Part shown: positions 1 through 11,669 of the stretch, one piece after another | Layout: the number at the start of each line of letters is the position of its first letter | How positions within the stretch are numbered: the first letter of the stretch is position 1 | Assembly (NCBI GenBank): GCA_963921195.1 | Contig: OY992539.1 | Location: 156,210,162-156,274,161 of the forward strand | Length of the DNA: 64,000 nucleotides | Reading direction: 5' to 3' | DNA from: Pegoplata infirma | Lineage: Eukaryota; Arthropoda; Insecta; Diptera; Anthomyiidae | Position numbers and translations under genes: made by a program | The notes under the pieces: model-generated | The model's database searches: none | Seen by the model: the letters and a program-made list of their open reading frames with translations, nothing else | Told to the model about the DNA's origin: nothing

Positions 1-1992
1 CTTGAATACCTGCTTTGTTTTTAGATCGACCATCAGGTAAGCTTTCGATTCATTACAATATCCAATAAATACGCATTCTTTCCCCCTTGGTTGAAATTTA
101 GACTTTCCCGGACGCTTATCTAAAACGAAAGCCTTACATCCAAAAATTTTTAAATGTGATACCGTTGGTTTTATTTTAGTCCATTTTTCTACTGGAGTGA
201 TACCATCTAATGATCTGGAAGGACATCTGTTTCTTATGTAAACAGCAGTACTTACAGCATTTGACCACAGGAATTCTGGCAATCCTGATTCTATCAATAA
301 ACATCTTGACATTTCCACTATCGTTCTGTTTGCGCGTTCTGCGACGCCATTCTGTTGTGGAGTGTATTCCACAGAAAACTGTCGTTGAATACCAAGCCTT
401 TCTAAACTCATGGAAAAATCGTTACTTAGATATTCTTTTCCATTATCACTCCGCAAGACTTTCAATTTTTTAGAGGTTTGTCTTTCAGCCATACTTATAA
501 AACTCTGAAACGCACCAAAAACCTCACCTTTATTTTTTAAAAAATAAACAAAAACCATTCGAGAGTAATCATCTACGAATAAAACAAAATACCTTTCATC
601 TCCCAGAGATGTCACCTTCATCGGACCGCAAATGTCCGTATGAACCAAATCAAGAACATCCTTACCTCTGTGACTTGCATTCTTTGGAAATGGTTTGGCT
701 GTTATTTTCGCCTTTAAGCACGTATCACAAATAAAATCTTCGGGGATCTTATCAATTACCAAATCACGAACCATCCCTTTTTGTGACAATTCAAGCATAC
801 TATTTGGATTTAGGTGGCCTAATCGTTTATGCCAAAAATTAAAATCAGATTTATTTACCATAAAATTTTTTGCTTGTATTTGGTCAGGTTTCTTGTTGAA
901 ACATATGAATAATTGTTCTCTTCTAACGCCTTGTAACAAAACAGACCCATTGACATCAATTACCTTTACGCTTTCCTCATTAAAAATAACTGATAAGTTA
1001 GATTGTGTTAAATATTCAATAGAAATAAAATTATACTTTATACAAGGAACGTACAAAACATCTTTTAGTAAAAATTTATCACCAAAAGTATTATTTAATT
1101 CAATCTCACCAATTCCTTCTGAATATATTGTATAATCTGCTGCAAGATCAACTCTTTCTACATGATGTTGCCAAGATTTAAACAAGTTTCTTTCACCACT
1201 CATGTGGCACGTCGAACCGCTATCAAAAATCCACGTACCTTTTTGCAAACCACCAGTACTCATTCCATGTAACAATGCACTCAACCTTTTCGAACAGTTC
1301 TTTGCGATGTGTCCTATAATTCCACATTTGTAACATTTTATTTCACGTTTTTTCTGTGAATCATCCTTCTTGACAAATGGTTTTTTCGATTTTGACAAAA
1401 AATTCTGTTGAGCATCTACTGAATCCTGTTTACTAAATCTTCTTTCATGTTCTTCAGATAGTTTGTTTTTCAAAGAATCGATGTCAGGAAACCTATCACG
1501 GGATTCCATCGCCACAACAAAATTATCATAACTGTCAGGCAGGCTGTTCAACAATATTATAACAAGAAGCTCGTCGGGAATTTCAATTTGAAGTTCCATT
1601 AATTTTTCCACAATATTCGAGAATTCAGACTGATGTTCTGCCATACTGGAGCCGTCTAACATTTTCAGTGCTAATAACTTACGAAATAAAAATACCTTTC
1701 GAGCAGGACCACTGGGCTGGAATTTCTTTTCTAACAACAACCACGCGTCTCTTGATGTTGGAGCATTCTTCACAATATTCAAATGCGACCGTTTCATGCT
1801 AAGCAAAATCATCGACAACGCTTTTTGATCCTTGTTGACCCATTCATTGCAAAGATGCTGCTCCGCAGGTCTAATCATTTCACCAGATACGTATCCCCAC
1901 AAATCGGAATGAATAAGTACGCTTCGCATATGTATCTTCCATCCATCGTAATTGTTTTCCTCTAATTTTTCGATTTGATACATAGACGCCAT
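1..1992 (-). CDS. copia (Ty1/copia) retrotransposon gag-pol, 5' part, open at window edge
   Basis: From the ATG at 1992-1990 the minus strand stays open for 664 codons to the left edge. The N-terminal ~215 residues are copia-like Gag (UBN2 type). A CCHC zinc knuckle (CYKCGIIGHIAKNC) lies at about residues 220-233. The aspartic protease motif DSGST starts at about residue 257. The pre-integrase zinc region begins near H388 (HKRLGHLN). The integrase core has D453 (in HTDICGP), D516 (in SDNGKEY) and E552 (in NGVAERANRT), so the last pair has DD35E spacing. The reverse transcriptase and RNase H expected after integrase lie outside the window. There is no stop or frameshift in the visible part, so the copy is fairly young. 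A primer site and LTR lie just upstream. The short plus-strand frames here are shadows. Confidence 0.95.
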   Translation of the reverse strand, partial: MASMYQIEKLEENNYDGWKIHMRSVLIHSDLWGYVSGEMIRPAEQHLCNEWVNKDQKALSMILLSMKRSHLNIVKNAPTSRDAWLLLEKKFQPSGPARKVFLFRKLLALKMLDGSSMAEHQSEFSNIVEKLMELQIEIPDELLVIILLNSLPDSYDNFVVAMESRDRFPDIDSLKNKLSEEHERRFSKQDSVDAQQNFLSKSKKPFVKKDDSQKKREIKCYKCGIIGHIAKNCSKRLSALLHGMSTGGLQKGTWIFDSGSTCHMSGERNLFKSWQHHVERVDLAADYTIYSEGIGEIELNNTFGDKFLLKDVLYVPCIKYNFISIEYLTQSNLSVIFNEESVKVIDVNGSVLLQGVRREQLFICFNKKPDQIQAKNFMVNKSDFNFWHKRLGHLNPNSMLELSQKGMVRDLVIDKIPEDFICDTCLKAKITAKPFPKNASHRGKDVLDLVHTDICGPMKVTSLGDERYFVLFVDDYSRMVFVYFLKNKGEVFGAFQSFISMAERQTSKKLKVLRSDNGKEYLSNDFSMSLERLGIQRQFSVEYTPQQNGVAERANRTIVEMSRCLLIESGLPEFLWSNAVSTAVYIRNRCPSRSLDGITPVEKWTKIKPTVSHLKIFGCKAFVLDKRPGKSKFQPRGKECVFIGYCNESKAYLMVDLKTKQVFK

Positions 1993-2061
1993 TGTTTGCA
2001 AATTCTCAGATTCTTATAAATTTCTTATACCAACGTCTCTATGATTTTATTCAACAAAAAT

Positions 2062-2079
2062 CTCTGGGCCCATAACCCT
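2062..2079 (-). other. copia primer-binding site (half-tRNA type)
   Basis: On the minus strand the 18 bases read AGGGTTATGGGCCCAGAG, directly after the LTR end ...CAACA. From memory, Drosophila copia has GGTTATGGGCCCAG at the same place and is primed by an internal fragment of initiator-Met tRNA rather than by the tRNA 3' end. The match is by recall, not alignment. Confidence 0.7.
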
Positions 2080-2222
2080 TGTTGTTATTATTTGAAATTT
2101 ATTAAAGCGATTGATAAAAAATATGAAAAAATATTTTAACAAAAACATCAAACAATTCAAAGGTTTCTTTTCATAAATAAAAATATGATTTACAAAGTTG
2201 TTATTAGTACAGTATATCAACA
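2080..2222 (-). repeat. copia 5' LTR (143 bp)
   Basis: The segment begins TGTTG and ends CAACA on the plus strand, a perfect 5-bp inverted repeat of LTR type, and abuts the primer site. It is short for a copia LTR. The partner LTR and the 5-bp target duplication cannot be checked because the other end is outside the window. Confidence 0.65.
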
Positions 2223-2405
2223 GTATTGGTTTTGAAGAATAAAAGTATTGGTTTTTAATTGGTATTGGTAGTGGGGAATCGGTATTGGTTTTTTATCGGT
2301 ATTGGTATCGCACAAATAAAGGTATTGGTTTTTAATTGGTATTGGTTTTCAATTTGAATTGGTATTAACGGGTATTGGTATCGAAAAGGTATTGGTACCC
2401 ATCAT
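2223..2405. repeat. TATTGGT-rich degenerate tandem repeat
   Basis: The heptamer TATTGGT, often GGTATTGGT, recurs about fifteen times with irregular AT spacers, directly outside the copia LTR. No coding potential is seen. Confidence 0.7.
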
Positions 2406-2689
2406 TGCAAAAAGCATAATAAATAAATTAGTTAACATTTATCGCGATGGGGAAAGTATCCCTCACCACCCCCACCGAGCCCCCCCCCCAAAAAAAAAAC
2501 GACCCTGGATTTTTTATATGTTTTAACATGTTGGAGGGTATCATAGATTCGGCATAGCCGAATTTAACACTCTCACTTGTTTTTTTTTAATTTACATATC
2601 TTTTTCTCCCGCCGTCTTCCCTTGAAACAAAATGTAACTGATTATCAGAAACCAAATTTTGATAACTTTTCTCCCAAAAATTTAAAATT
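2406..2689 (+). repeat. unclassified repeat end with terminal hairpin
   Basis: After a C-rich then A-rich run (about 2478-2500) there is a perfect hairpin at 2547-2563 (ATTCGGC, loop ATA, GCCGAAT), then CTCACTTGT and a T run. The same order, hairpin then CTTACTTGT then T run, closes the element at 15000-16202. The left border is not visible. Confidence 0.4.
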
Positions 2690-4960
2690 TGTTAAGATAT
2701 GTACACATTTTTCTATGAAAAAGTGAAAGATTCTAAGACATTTTTTCTATAGAAAAGTCGCAGATTTTCAGACATTTTTTCAATAGAAAAAGTATCAGAT
2801 TCGAAGACATTTTTCCTATAGAATAAATCACAGTTTCTGGGACATTTTTCCTATGGAACAAGTCTCAGATTCGATACATTTTCCTATAGAACAAGCCTCA
2901 GATTCTGAAAAATTTTTCAGTCTCAGATTGTGAGACATTATTTCTATAGAAAAATTCTCAGATTCTAAGACATTTTTTCTTTAGGAAAAGTCTCAGATTC
3001 TGAAATATTTTTCAAGTAAAATTATCAAAGATTCTAAGATATTTTTCATATTGAAAAAGTCTCAGATTCTGAGACATTTATCCGTTAGAAGAAGTCTCAG
3101 ATTGTGAAACAATTTTTTTATAGAAAAAGTCTCAGATTTTAATACATTTTTCCTATAAAAAAAGTCTCAGATTCTGAAACTTTTTTCCCATAGAAAAAGT
3201 CTTAGATTCTGAGGCATTTTTTTAAAGAAAAAGTATCAGATTCTGAGACATTTTTTCTAAAGAAAAAGTATCAGGCTCTGAGACATTTTTCCTTAAGCAA
3301 AAGTCTCAGGTTCTGAGACATTTATTCTATAGAAAAAGTCTTAGATTTTGAGACATTTTTCCTATAAAAAAGTTTCAGATTCTAAGATATTTTCCATATA
3401 GAAAAAGTTTTAGATTCTGAGACATTTTTCCAATAGAACAAGTTTCAGATTCTGATACATTTTTCCTATAGAAAAAGTCGTAGATTCTTATACATACCTA
3501 TTCCTATAAAAAGCATCAGATTCTGATACATTTTTCCCAAAGAAAAACCATCAGGTTCTAAAGAAAAAGTATCAGATTCCCAGAAATTTTTCCTATTGAA
3601 AAAGTCTCCTATTCTGAGACATCTTTTCTAAAGACAAATTCTAACATTCTGAGACATTTTTCCTATTGAACAATTTTCAGATTCTGACACATTTTTACTA
3701 CAGAAAAATTCTCAGAGTCTAAACCATTTTGCATATAGAAAAATTCTCAGATTCTGAGACATTTTTCTATAAAAAAAATAAAGATTCTAAAACATTTTTC
3801 CTATTAAAAAAATTCTAAGATTCTGTGACATTTTTCTTATAGAAAAATTCTTAGATTCTGCGACATTTGTCTCAGATTCTGAAACATTTTTTCAATAGAA
3901 CACATTTTTACTACAAAAAAATTCTCAGAGTCTAAACCATTTTGCATATAGAAAAATTCTCAGATCCTGAGACATTTTTTCTATAAAAAAATTCAAGATT
4001 CTAAAACATTTTTCCTATTAAAAAAATTCTAAGATTCTGTGACATTTTTCTTATAGAAAAATTCTTAGATTCTGAGACATTTGTCTCAGATTCTGAAACA
4101 TTTTTTCAATAGAACACATTTTTACTACAAAAAAATTCTCAGAGTCTAAACCATTTTGCATATAGAAAAATTCTCAGATCCTGAGACATTTTTTCTATAA
4201 AAAAATTCAAGATTCTAAAACATTTTTCCTATTAAAAAAATTCTAAGATTTTGTGACATTTTTCTTATAGAAAAATTCTTAGATTCTGAGACATTTGTCT
4301 CAGATTCTGAAACAATTTTTCTATAGAAAATTTCCCAGATTCTAAGACATTTTTCATGTAGAAAAATTCTCAGATTTTGATACATTTTTCCTATGAAAAA
4401 CGTCTCAGAATCTTAGACATTTTTCCTAAGAAAAAGTCTCAGATTCCAAGACATTTTATAATAAAAAAAGTTTTAGATAGCATAAGTGTCTGATTTTGAA
4501 ATATTTTTGCCAAAAAAAAGGCTTCTGATTCTGAGATATTTTTATATAAAAAAAAATCTCTGATTCTGAGACTTTTCCTAAAGAAATGAGACATTATATA
4601 CATAGATACTATGCTAAAAAGTCTCAGAATATGATACATTTTTTCAAAGGCAAATCTCAGTTTCTAAGAATTTTTTTCTATAGAAAAAGTCAGAATAAAT
4701 ACCAGATTCTGAGAAGATTGTTATATGAACTTACCATAAATTGTTAAGTTATTACTACAAGTTACTTACAATTAGATCCCTTTTTTGTATATATAAAGCT
4801 TCAGTTTCTAAGACAATTTCCCATTAGAATTTCTAGTTGAAACGTTTCAAATTCTGAAAGAAAAATTTTCAGATTTTGAAACATTTTCTGGCAAAAAAAT
4901 TTTCAGATTCGAAAATTTTTCCTTCAGAAAACTTTTTAGATTCTGAAATGTTTTTAAATT
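2690..4960. repeat. decayed 35-bp satellite array (first copy)
   Basis: About 60 diverged units of roughly 35 bp have the core GTCTCAGATTCTGAGAC followed by ATTTTTCCTATAGAAAAA. Each unit holds two dyads. A higher-order block of about 214 bp (six units) repeats three times, starting near 3688, 3901 and 4115 and recognised by CACATTTTTACTAC. The array is the reverse complement of the array at 31310-34420. Short open frames inside are artefacts. Confidence 0.9.
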
Positions 4961-5064
4961 TTTTTTAAGAAGTTTTTTTACATTCTACATAATATTTAAT
5001 ACCGAATACTGAATTTTGTGAAATCATTTCGGGGGGGCCCGGGGGCCCCCTGTATACGCCACTG
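4961..5064 (-). mobile_element. hAT-like transposon terminus (remnant)
   Basis: Read on the minus strand the end is CAGTGGCGTATACAGGGGG followed by G/C runs. CAGTGGCG is a common hAT terminus. No partner end was found, so this is probably a truncated copy. Confidence 0.45.
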
Positions 5065-5556
5065 TGGTTAGCTAACTTTTAGAAAATTTTTAGTTGAAAT
5101 TAGCACGTTAGCAAAAATTTCTTGTCAACTTCATTTAGCACTTTAGCAATTTAAAACAAACTTTGAACTAATTTTTTTTGCTAAATTTGAAATTGACTTG
5201 ACAAAATCTTTACAAGCTTTTTTTTGGTAATATTAGCAAAAATAAATTGTAATTTTTTTTTTATTTCTCTTATTTTTTGTATCCGTTTTTTCTTCTCTTG
5301 TGCGTGGAATTTTTTAGAACAATTCAGTACAAACAAAAGCGTTGATCGTGGCAGTCGTGCGGAAGTCTTTTTATAATTAAATTTATTATTAATTTTAAAT
5401 TTAATGTAATATAAAAACATATTTTAAACGATAAAAAAATATTGTGTTATTGAGTGTTAATTTAATAATTGTTTTGTTTCTCCATAAGGGTTGATCGTGA
5501 AATACAAATTTGTAGATAATTTGGTTTTTTTTTGTATCGTTTGTATTCTACGTGTG
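5065..5556. other. AT-rich spacer, nothing recognised
   Basis: AT-rich sequence with lysine-rich short frames that do not look coding. No repeat structure was recognised. Confidence 0.5.
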
Positions 5557-6824
5557 TATGTGTGCAATTACAATTCTGGCGTTGGCTTTGAATTTTGTGT
5601 AAAGAGAGGGCGTTTGATTTAAACAAAGGCTTTGGCTTTGAAATTTGTTCTGGCGTTTGTTTGTATGTTTTTTGCTTGTATTGTATTACATACCAAAAAA
5701 ATACGTAAGTATAATCAGTTTGGTGAACGTTTTTTTTTATTTCTCATATAGTTTTTTGAATTCTCATTTTGTTTGTAGTTTTATGTGTATGTATATAAAA
5801 GGTTGATAATCAACTTTATGAAATTGTCTTATTCTTAGTGAATTTGCCTTTATGGCATAAATATATTTGGTAAAGTTTGAAGAAACATTTTTTTTATACT
5901 ATTTTATTTAAAAAGAGTGTTTTTTAAATTATTTATTTTTAAAAAAATGTATTGTTTTTATTTTTTTTTTATTTATAGAATTAAAAATTTTAATTGTTTT
6001 TAAAAATTGTTTTAATTAAAATTTTAATATATATAATTAAAACTTTATTTTTTTTTTTAATTTTAATTAAATTTTTTAATTTATAGTATTAAGTTCTTAA
6101 TTAAATAAATATTCATTTATTTTTAATTAATGGCATACAAATATTTTTAATTTATATGCGAATTTTAATGGTTGGTCCGGATTTAATTAATTTTTTAATT
6201 AAATCTACGAAATTTTTAATTAATTTTTTTTTTCTGTGTTGATAGAAATCAAGAAAAGAATCGGAGAATTGAAGAAAACAAGAAAATGTTTGATATATAC
6301 AACAAGAAAATATTTACACTTTGGCTCGTTTTTCTCATTTTCTTGGTTTCTTCTTTTCTACATAGAGTAAGTTATAGTATAGTAATAAATAAAAATTCCT
6401 TGTCCAAAGAAACAGCTGATTAGAGAGGCATTTAATTATTTTGTGATATTTTCAGACTTTTATACAAAATTTAAAATGAAACTTAAATTATTAATTATAT
6501 TTTTATTAAAAATCGCTTTGTTTAATATTATTTTGTGGTTTTAATTATGTATAATAATTTGAGTTTATAGAAAATGTTAGTGTGAGAAAACTTGTTTAAA
6601 AAGTTGTTCACTCTTTGGTGGAAAAAATCAGTAGAAAATTTTCTTGTAGGAAATTTTCTCAAAATTTTTCTATCAAGGGTGAGAACCGCAATAGTGTGCA
6701 ATTACAATTCTGGCGTTGGCCTTGAATTTATCAATAAAAAACCAAAGGAGTTTTATGTTTCACCGAAAAAAAATAATTTTCAAAATTTATTTTTGTTCCA
6801 CCAAATAATTTTTTTTTGTTCTTC

Positions 6825-6874
<50 letters not shown>

Positions 6875-6968
6875 CAAACAAACGCCACAACAAAGCCTTT
6901 GTTTAAATCAAACGCCCTCTCTTTACACAAAATTCAAAGCCAACGCCAGAATTGTAATTGCACACATA
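5557..6968. mobile_element. foldback (MITE-like) element with ~98-bp inverted ends
   Basis: The left arm from 5557 (TATGTGTGCAATTACAATTC...) is repeated inverted at about 6870-6968, covering some 98 bp including the GGCGTTTGATTTAAACAAAG stretch. A third, direct copy of the arm tip lies at about 6692-6729, so the element has an internal duplication or a nested relative. The interior is AT-rich and non-coding. The frame at 6592-6906 is a microsatellite artefact. Confidence 0.75.
6827..6872. repeat. (TG)n microsatellite
   Basis: An uninterrupted TG dinucleotide run of about 22 units lies inside the right part of the foldback element. It gives the CVCVCV string in the plus-strand frame. Confidence 0.97.
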
Positions 6969-7973
6969 GTCTTTTTTCGACAAAAGTAATTACTCAAAAG
7001 TAAATACTTTTTTATTCATTCCACCCATTATTGCCAACTTTTTTTAAGATCACTGTGCTGTTTCAAATACCTAATTGTTTACCTATGATAATACTACCTA
7101 TCAATTTTATTTATTTTAGGCACAATACGAGTTCCTACATCGCGCTATCGTCAACTATGCAGATCTTCATAATCTATCTTCGGAATAAAGGAATCAACGC
7201 ATTGATACATAAAACACATTTATATAAAAGCCATTTATCACATATACAAACAAATACTGTTTAAGTACTCCTACACTCAAAATGATAACTCTGTTGTTAC
7301 CAAGGAACTCAAATTTTGGTTATTTTACAAAAAAAAAAAATACTGTTAACTGATTTCGAACCAAATAAGCTGTGAATTTACAGATTTATCAGTAGAATTT
7401 ATTTAGTCAAAATGCAATCAGAATTTAACAAAACATTTCTGTAAATTTTCAGATTTTAGTTTACTTATTATGACATTAATTGCAATCAAAATTGTACACA
7501 AAAAGCTATATGGTTTAAGTTAAATGAATTTGATGCGACCAAAATTTTACACAATTTTTTTTTTAGTTAACAAGCATTTGATCTAACCACACACAACCTT
7601 ACAAAAAAACTCTTAATTTACAAATAAAACTCAGAAAAATTATGCATTTAAACCCCTATAAAATTACCAAAAACTATTTTAAGCCAGCAGAAAATGTCTT
7701 TATTTCCTGCCCTGCAATAAAAACAATTAAACAAAAATTATGGACTCGAAACTTTTAAATGAAAAATCTTTTATTTTCTAAACTGAACACTGACATGAGT
7801 TTTAAAATTTAGAAGGGAAGTTACTCTCCGATCTACATGAAGTTTGGATATGTTGTTCAGAACAAATATTCTTTAGGGGGTTGATTTGTACGGGGGAAGT
7901 TGACCTTTTTTCATTTTTTTACACAGCACAAATTTTGTTCATAAATAGCATGAACCACTTTAATTTCAATTAA
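6969..7973. other. non-coding AT-rich stretch
   Basis: No gene or clear repeat border. A TACACTCAAAATG motif at about 7270 resembles the start of the TA-flanked MITEs seen elsewhere in the window, but no matching right end was found. Confidence 0.4.
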
Positions 7974-8157
7974 TAGGTTAGGTTAGGTTGTAAGTGGCTG
8001 CTGACGTTTTACGTCAACACACGTAGACTCTGAGGTCCATTGTGATACCACGGGATCGTAATAGGTTTCCCTACTAGTCCCTGTCGTTAAACCAGTTTGA
8101 GCTTCTTATGAAACTCCTTAGATGTTGAATTTTGACATCCGACGAATCAGAAAGATC

Positions 8158-11100
8158 TTACAGCTCCCTAGATCCCAGTGAAGCAAGTCGCTGACCAGAA
8201 AGTGCCGGGCAATGGCAAATAAAGTGTTCGATAGTTTCCAACTCCTCTTCATCCATGCAACTTCGGCAAAAGTCATTCGACGGCACATTTAACCGCTCTG
8301 CGTGCTTCCCTATAAGACAGTGTCCGGTAATTATAGAAACCACCTTCGAAATCTCTCCTCTTGGAAGCGATATCAGCTCACTTGTGCGCCCCTGATTAAG
8401 AGAAGGCCAAATCAGTCGTGTTGTCTCACACGTCCATCCATTTGCCCATCTTTGATTAGTCTCCGTCGCAGAACAAAGCCGTAGGTTTTGCTTGCAAGTT
8501 TCTAGAGGCATACCAACACATTCCAATTCTGTTGGAACCTGTAAGGTAGTTCCTAGTCTTGCAAGCTCATCGGCTTTGCAATTCCCTGGAATGTCTCTGT
8601 GCCCTGGGACCCATATGAGTCGTATGTTAAACTGCTTGGCCATCTCATTTAAAGACGTGCGGCAGTTAAGGGCAGATCTTGTTTTCAGAAACATTGAATC
8701 CAGGGACTTGACCGCGGCTTGACTGTCAGTATAGATGTTGACTGCGGTTGTAGACAAGACATTGCAGCTTAACCAGTCAGCCACTTTCTTTATTGCCAGC
8801 ATCTCTGCCTGGTAAACACTGCAATGATCTGGCAATCTACGAGCCAGGCTCAATCCAAGCTCTTCCGAATAGACCCCAAAGCCCACTTGTTCGTGCAGCC
8901 TCGATCCATCTGTGTAAAAATTTATGGTAGCTCCACTTTCCGGAGTATCCCCCATCCAAGACTCCCTGGATGGTATCATAGTGGTAAAGTGGCGCTCAAA
9001 GAGGCTCAAAGAGGGAGCACAATCCACATTTTGTGGTATTGTTATCTTTTTCAAGATCGCGCTATGGCCACAATCGCTGCTCCTCCATTGCAGCGTGCTA
9101 TTAAGTCGAATTGCCGACGCAGCTGCATACTGCCTACCCAATATGTCCAAGGGTATCAGGTGAAGGAGGATTTCTAATGCAGCCGTAGGTGTAGTACGAA
9201 GAGCACCAGTGATGCACATTGACGCCATTCTCTGTACCTTCGTGATAAAGACACAGTTCGCTTTTGTTTCTAAAGCAGGCCACCAGACAATGATTCCATA
9301 CAGCAAAATTGGACGCACCACTGCTGTATAGATCCAATGAACGACTTGAGGGCTAAAACCCCAACGTTTTCCAATGGCCCTTTTACAGGAATACAAAGCA
9401 ATCGTTGCTTTTCTCACCCGTTCCTCAATATTACGCCTGAAATTCAGCTTCCTATCTAGAAATACTCCAAGATACTTGGCTCCATCTGAGAAGGTGATTT
9501 CAGTACCGTCCAGAGAAATAGGATCAAAAGCAGGAATCTTATTTTTCCTTGTAAACAAAACAAGCTCTGTTTTACTAGGATTAACTCCTAGACCACAGTC
9601 TCTTGCCCATTTACTTAGACAGATCTTTCAGAGAACCCTGAAGAATGTCCCGCAATGTTGGCAGATGCTTCCCCTTTACCGCTATCGCGACATCGTCAGC
9701 ATATGCGACAACATGACAACCACGTGCTTCTAGAGATAGTAGCATTGAATTCAGTGCCAGGTTCCAAAGAAGCGGCGAAAGAACACCTCCCTGTGGTGTG
9801 CCCCTATTGACAAATCGAGATGTGACGGACGCTCCCAATTCAGACATTATACGTCTACTGGCAAGTAGGCTTTCCACCATTAAAACGATTTCACGCTTTA
9901 CTCCCAGACCAGACAATGCCAATATTATCGATTCTGGGATGACATTATTAAAAGCCCCCTCAATATCAAGAAAGGCCACCATAGTGTACTCCTTTACCGA
10001 AAGCGATCTCTCGATGGTACCAACGAGCTCATGAAGAGCTGTTTCCGTTGATCGTCCCTTGCTGTATGCATGTTGCTTTGTCGAAAGCAACCTCGGGTCA
10101 ATCACTCTACGCAAATATGATCTATCATTCGTTCCATTGTCTTTAACAAAAAGAAGACAGACTAATTGGTCTGAAATCCTTCGGAGCTGTGTGGGAACTT
10201 TTCCCAGCCTTCGGGATAAATACGACTCTGGTATCCCTCCATTTTAAAGGAATATACGACCAGTTGATGCATGCTGTGTATAGATTATACAGCAACGGGG
10301 CTATATAGTCCGACACTTGCTGCAACTCAGCCGGGATTATACCATCAGGTCCCGGGGATTTATAGGGCCTGAAGCTTTTTATCGCCCAGATTAATGTTGG
10401 CATATTTATTATTTCCGAAGCAATTTCAGATGCTTGGGCGTCAGAACGTTCCAAAGCTTGAAACGGCGTCATGGAATTGCCCGGAAAATGCGTGTTTAAA
10501 AGGAGATCCAGCGACTCTCCACTGGAGGAAGACCACACCCCATTAGGATCTTTCAGGTATCCCAGGGTGCAAGGAGAAGAAGCCAGAACCTTGCGCAGCC
10601 TGGATGCCTCAGAAACGTCTTCTATGTTTCCACAGAAGTTTTTCCAAGAATCACATTTTGCATTTCTGATCATCTTTTTATAACTCTTAAGTTGCAGCCT
10701 GTATGCAGACCAGTCCTCGTCCGCTCTTGAAAATTTAGCCTTATTAAAGAGCTTTCTGCAGGAATCTCTGCTCGTCTGCAACTCATTTGACCACCAAGGT
10801 GGCTTTTTTTTTCCTCTAGGCTTTGCAGAAGGGCAAGACGCATCCAGGCACCTATTACAAACATTTGTTATATGGTCAACCAGACAGTCAATTTCCGCCA
10901 AACTATGCGGTTCAGATAAGGGTACTTCATCCAAAAGCAAAGAAAAAGTCTCCCTATATTTCACCCAGTTTGTTCTCCTCAGATTTCTAGAGACTGTCTC
11001 AACCGGGGCACGCTCCCTGAGTAAAAACTCAATGTAGCGATGATCTGAGAAAGAATGCTCTTCCAAAACTCTCCAGTCATCAATTCTATCAGACAATGTT

Positions 11101-11669
11101 TCTGATACAAGTGTTACGTCAAGAACCTCTTGCCGCGTACTTGTAACGAAAGTAGGTTCACCACCCTTGTTACAAATATACAGGTTAGTGCTTAACAAAA
11201 ACTCCAAAAGTGATTCGCCTCTATCATTTGTGTCTGTACTTCCCCATATCGAATGATGTGCATTAGCATCACAACACACTACTAACTGGTGTCCCCTAGA
11301 TTCAGACTCCCGAATTAGACCGACAACCTTCTCCGGGGGTATTGACCCCGGATTAGGAAAATACGCAGAGGCGAGCCAAATAGACTTCCCATGAAGCTCT
11401 AAGCTAGCCGCTGTAACATCCATATCACTAAAAGTTGATAAAAAGAATATATTTAAGCCATTTTTTGCCAAGATGCAGGCTCTTGGTGAGCCCTCACCTT
11501 TGGCAACCACCAACTTAAACCCAGGGGTCTTCAATCCGCAAACCCTGCCACCCCGCACCCAGGGCTCTTGGATAAAAACCAAGTCAACTGCTCCTGTCGT
11601 CAGGCGCAGCAAGAGTGCAACTGAGGCTGCCTTACAGTGATGGAGGTTTATTTGTAGGAACCGCAACAT
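8158..11669 (-). pseudogene. LINE ORF2 (APE endonuclease - RT - RNase H), three frameshifts
   Basis: ORF2 starts at the ATG at 11669. The first ~225 residues are an APE-type endonuclease (LQINLHHCKAA, IQEPWV, DANAHHSIWG, FSDHRYI). Reverse transcriptase starts in the same frame (GPDGIIPAELQ, PKDFRPISL) and continues in a second frame (FLDIEGAFNNV, GTPQGGVLSPLLW, YADD at 9692-9703). RNase H follows in a third (FYTDGSR, AEMLAI, YTDSQAA, WVPGHRDIPGN). A C-terminal CxxC...HxxxC zinc-finger motif ends the protein. The frame breaks after SSF near 10150, again near 10120, and at about 9612 after DLSK. The intervening frames read as expected RT, so these are recent small indels. The copy cannot make active ORF2. 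Confidence 0.92.

Noticed and set aside
6592..6906. 104-codon protein with a CVCVCV tail
   Set aside because: The frame runs through a (TG)n microsatellite and a foldback arm. No domain and no conserved start.
7974..7990. TTAGG-type telomeric repeat
   Set aside because: Only about three TAGGT units, exactly at the 3' end of the LOA LINE. Flies lack TTAGG telomeres. It is the LINE tail.
8302..10247. Plus-strand frames of 60-119 codons across the LINE
   Set aside because: All lie antisense to the clear LINE ORF2 domains on the minus strand.
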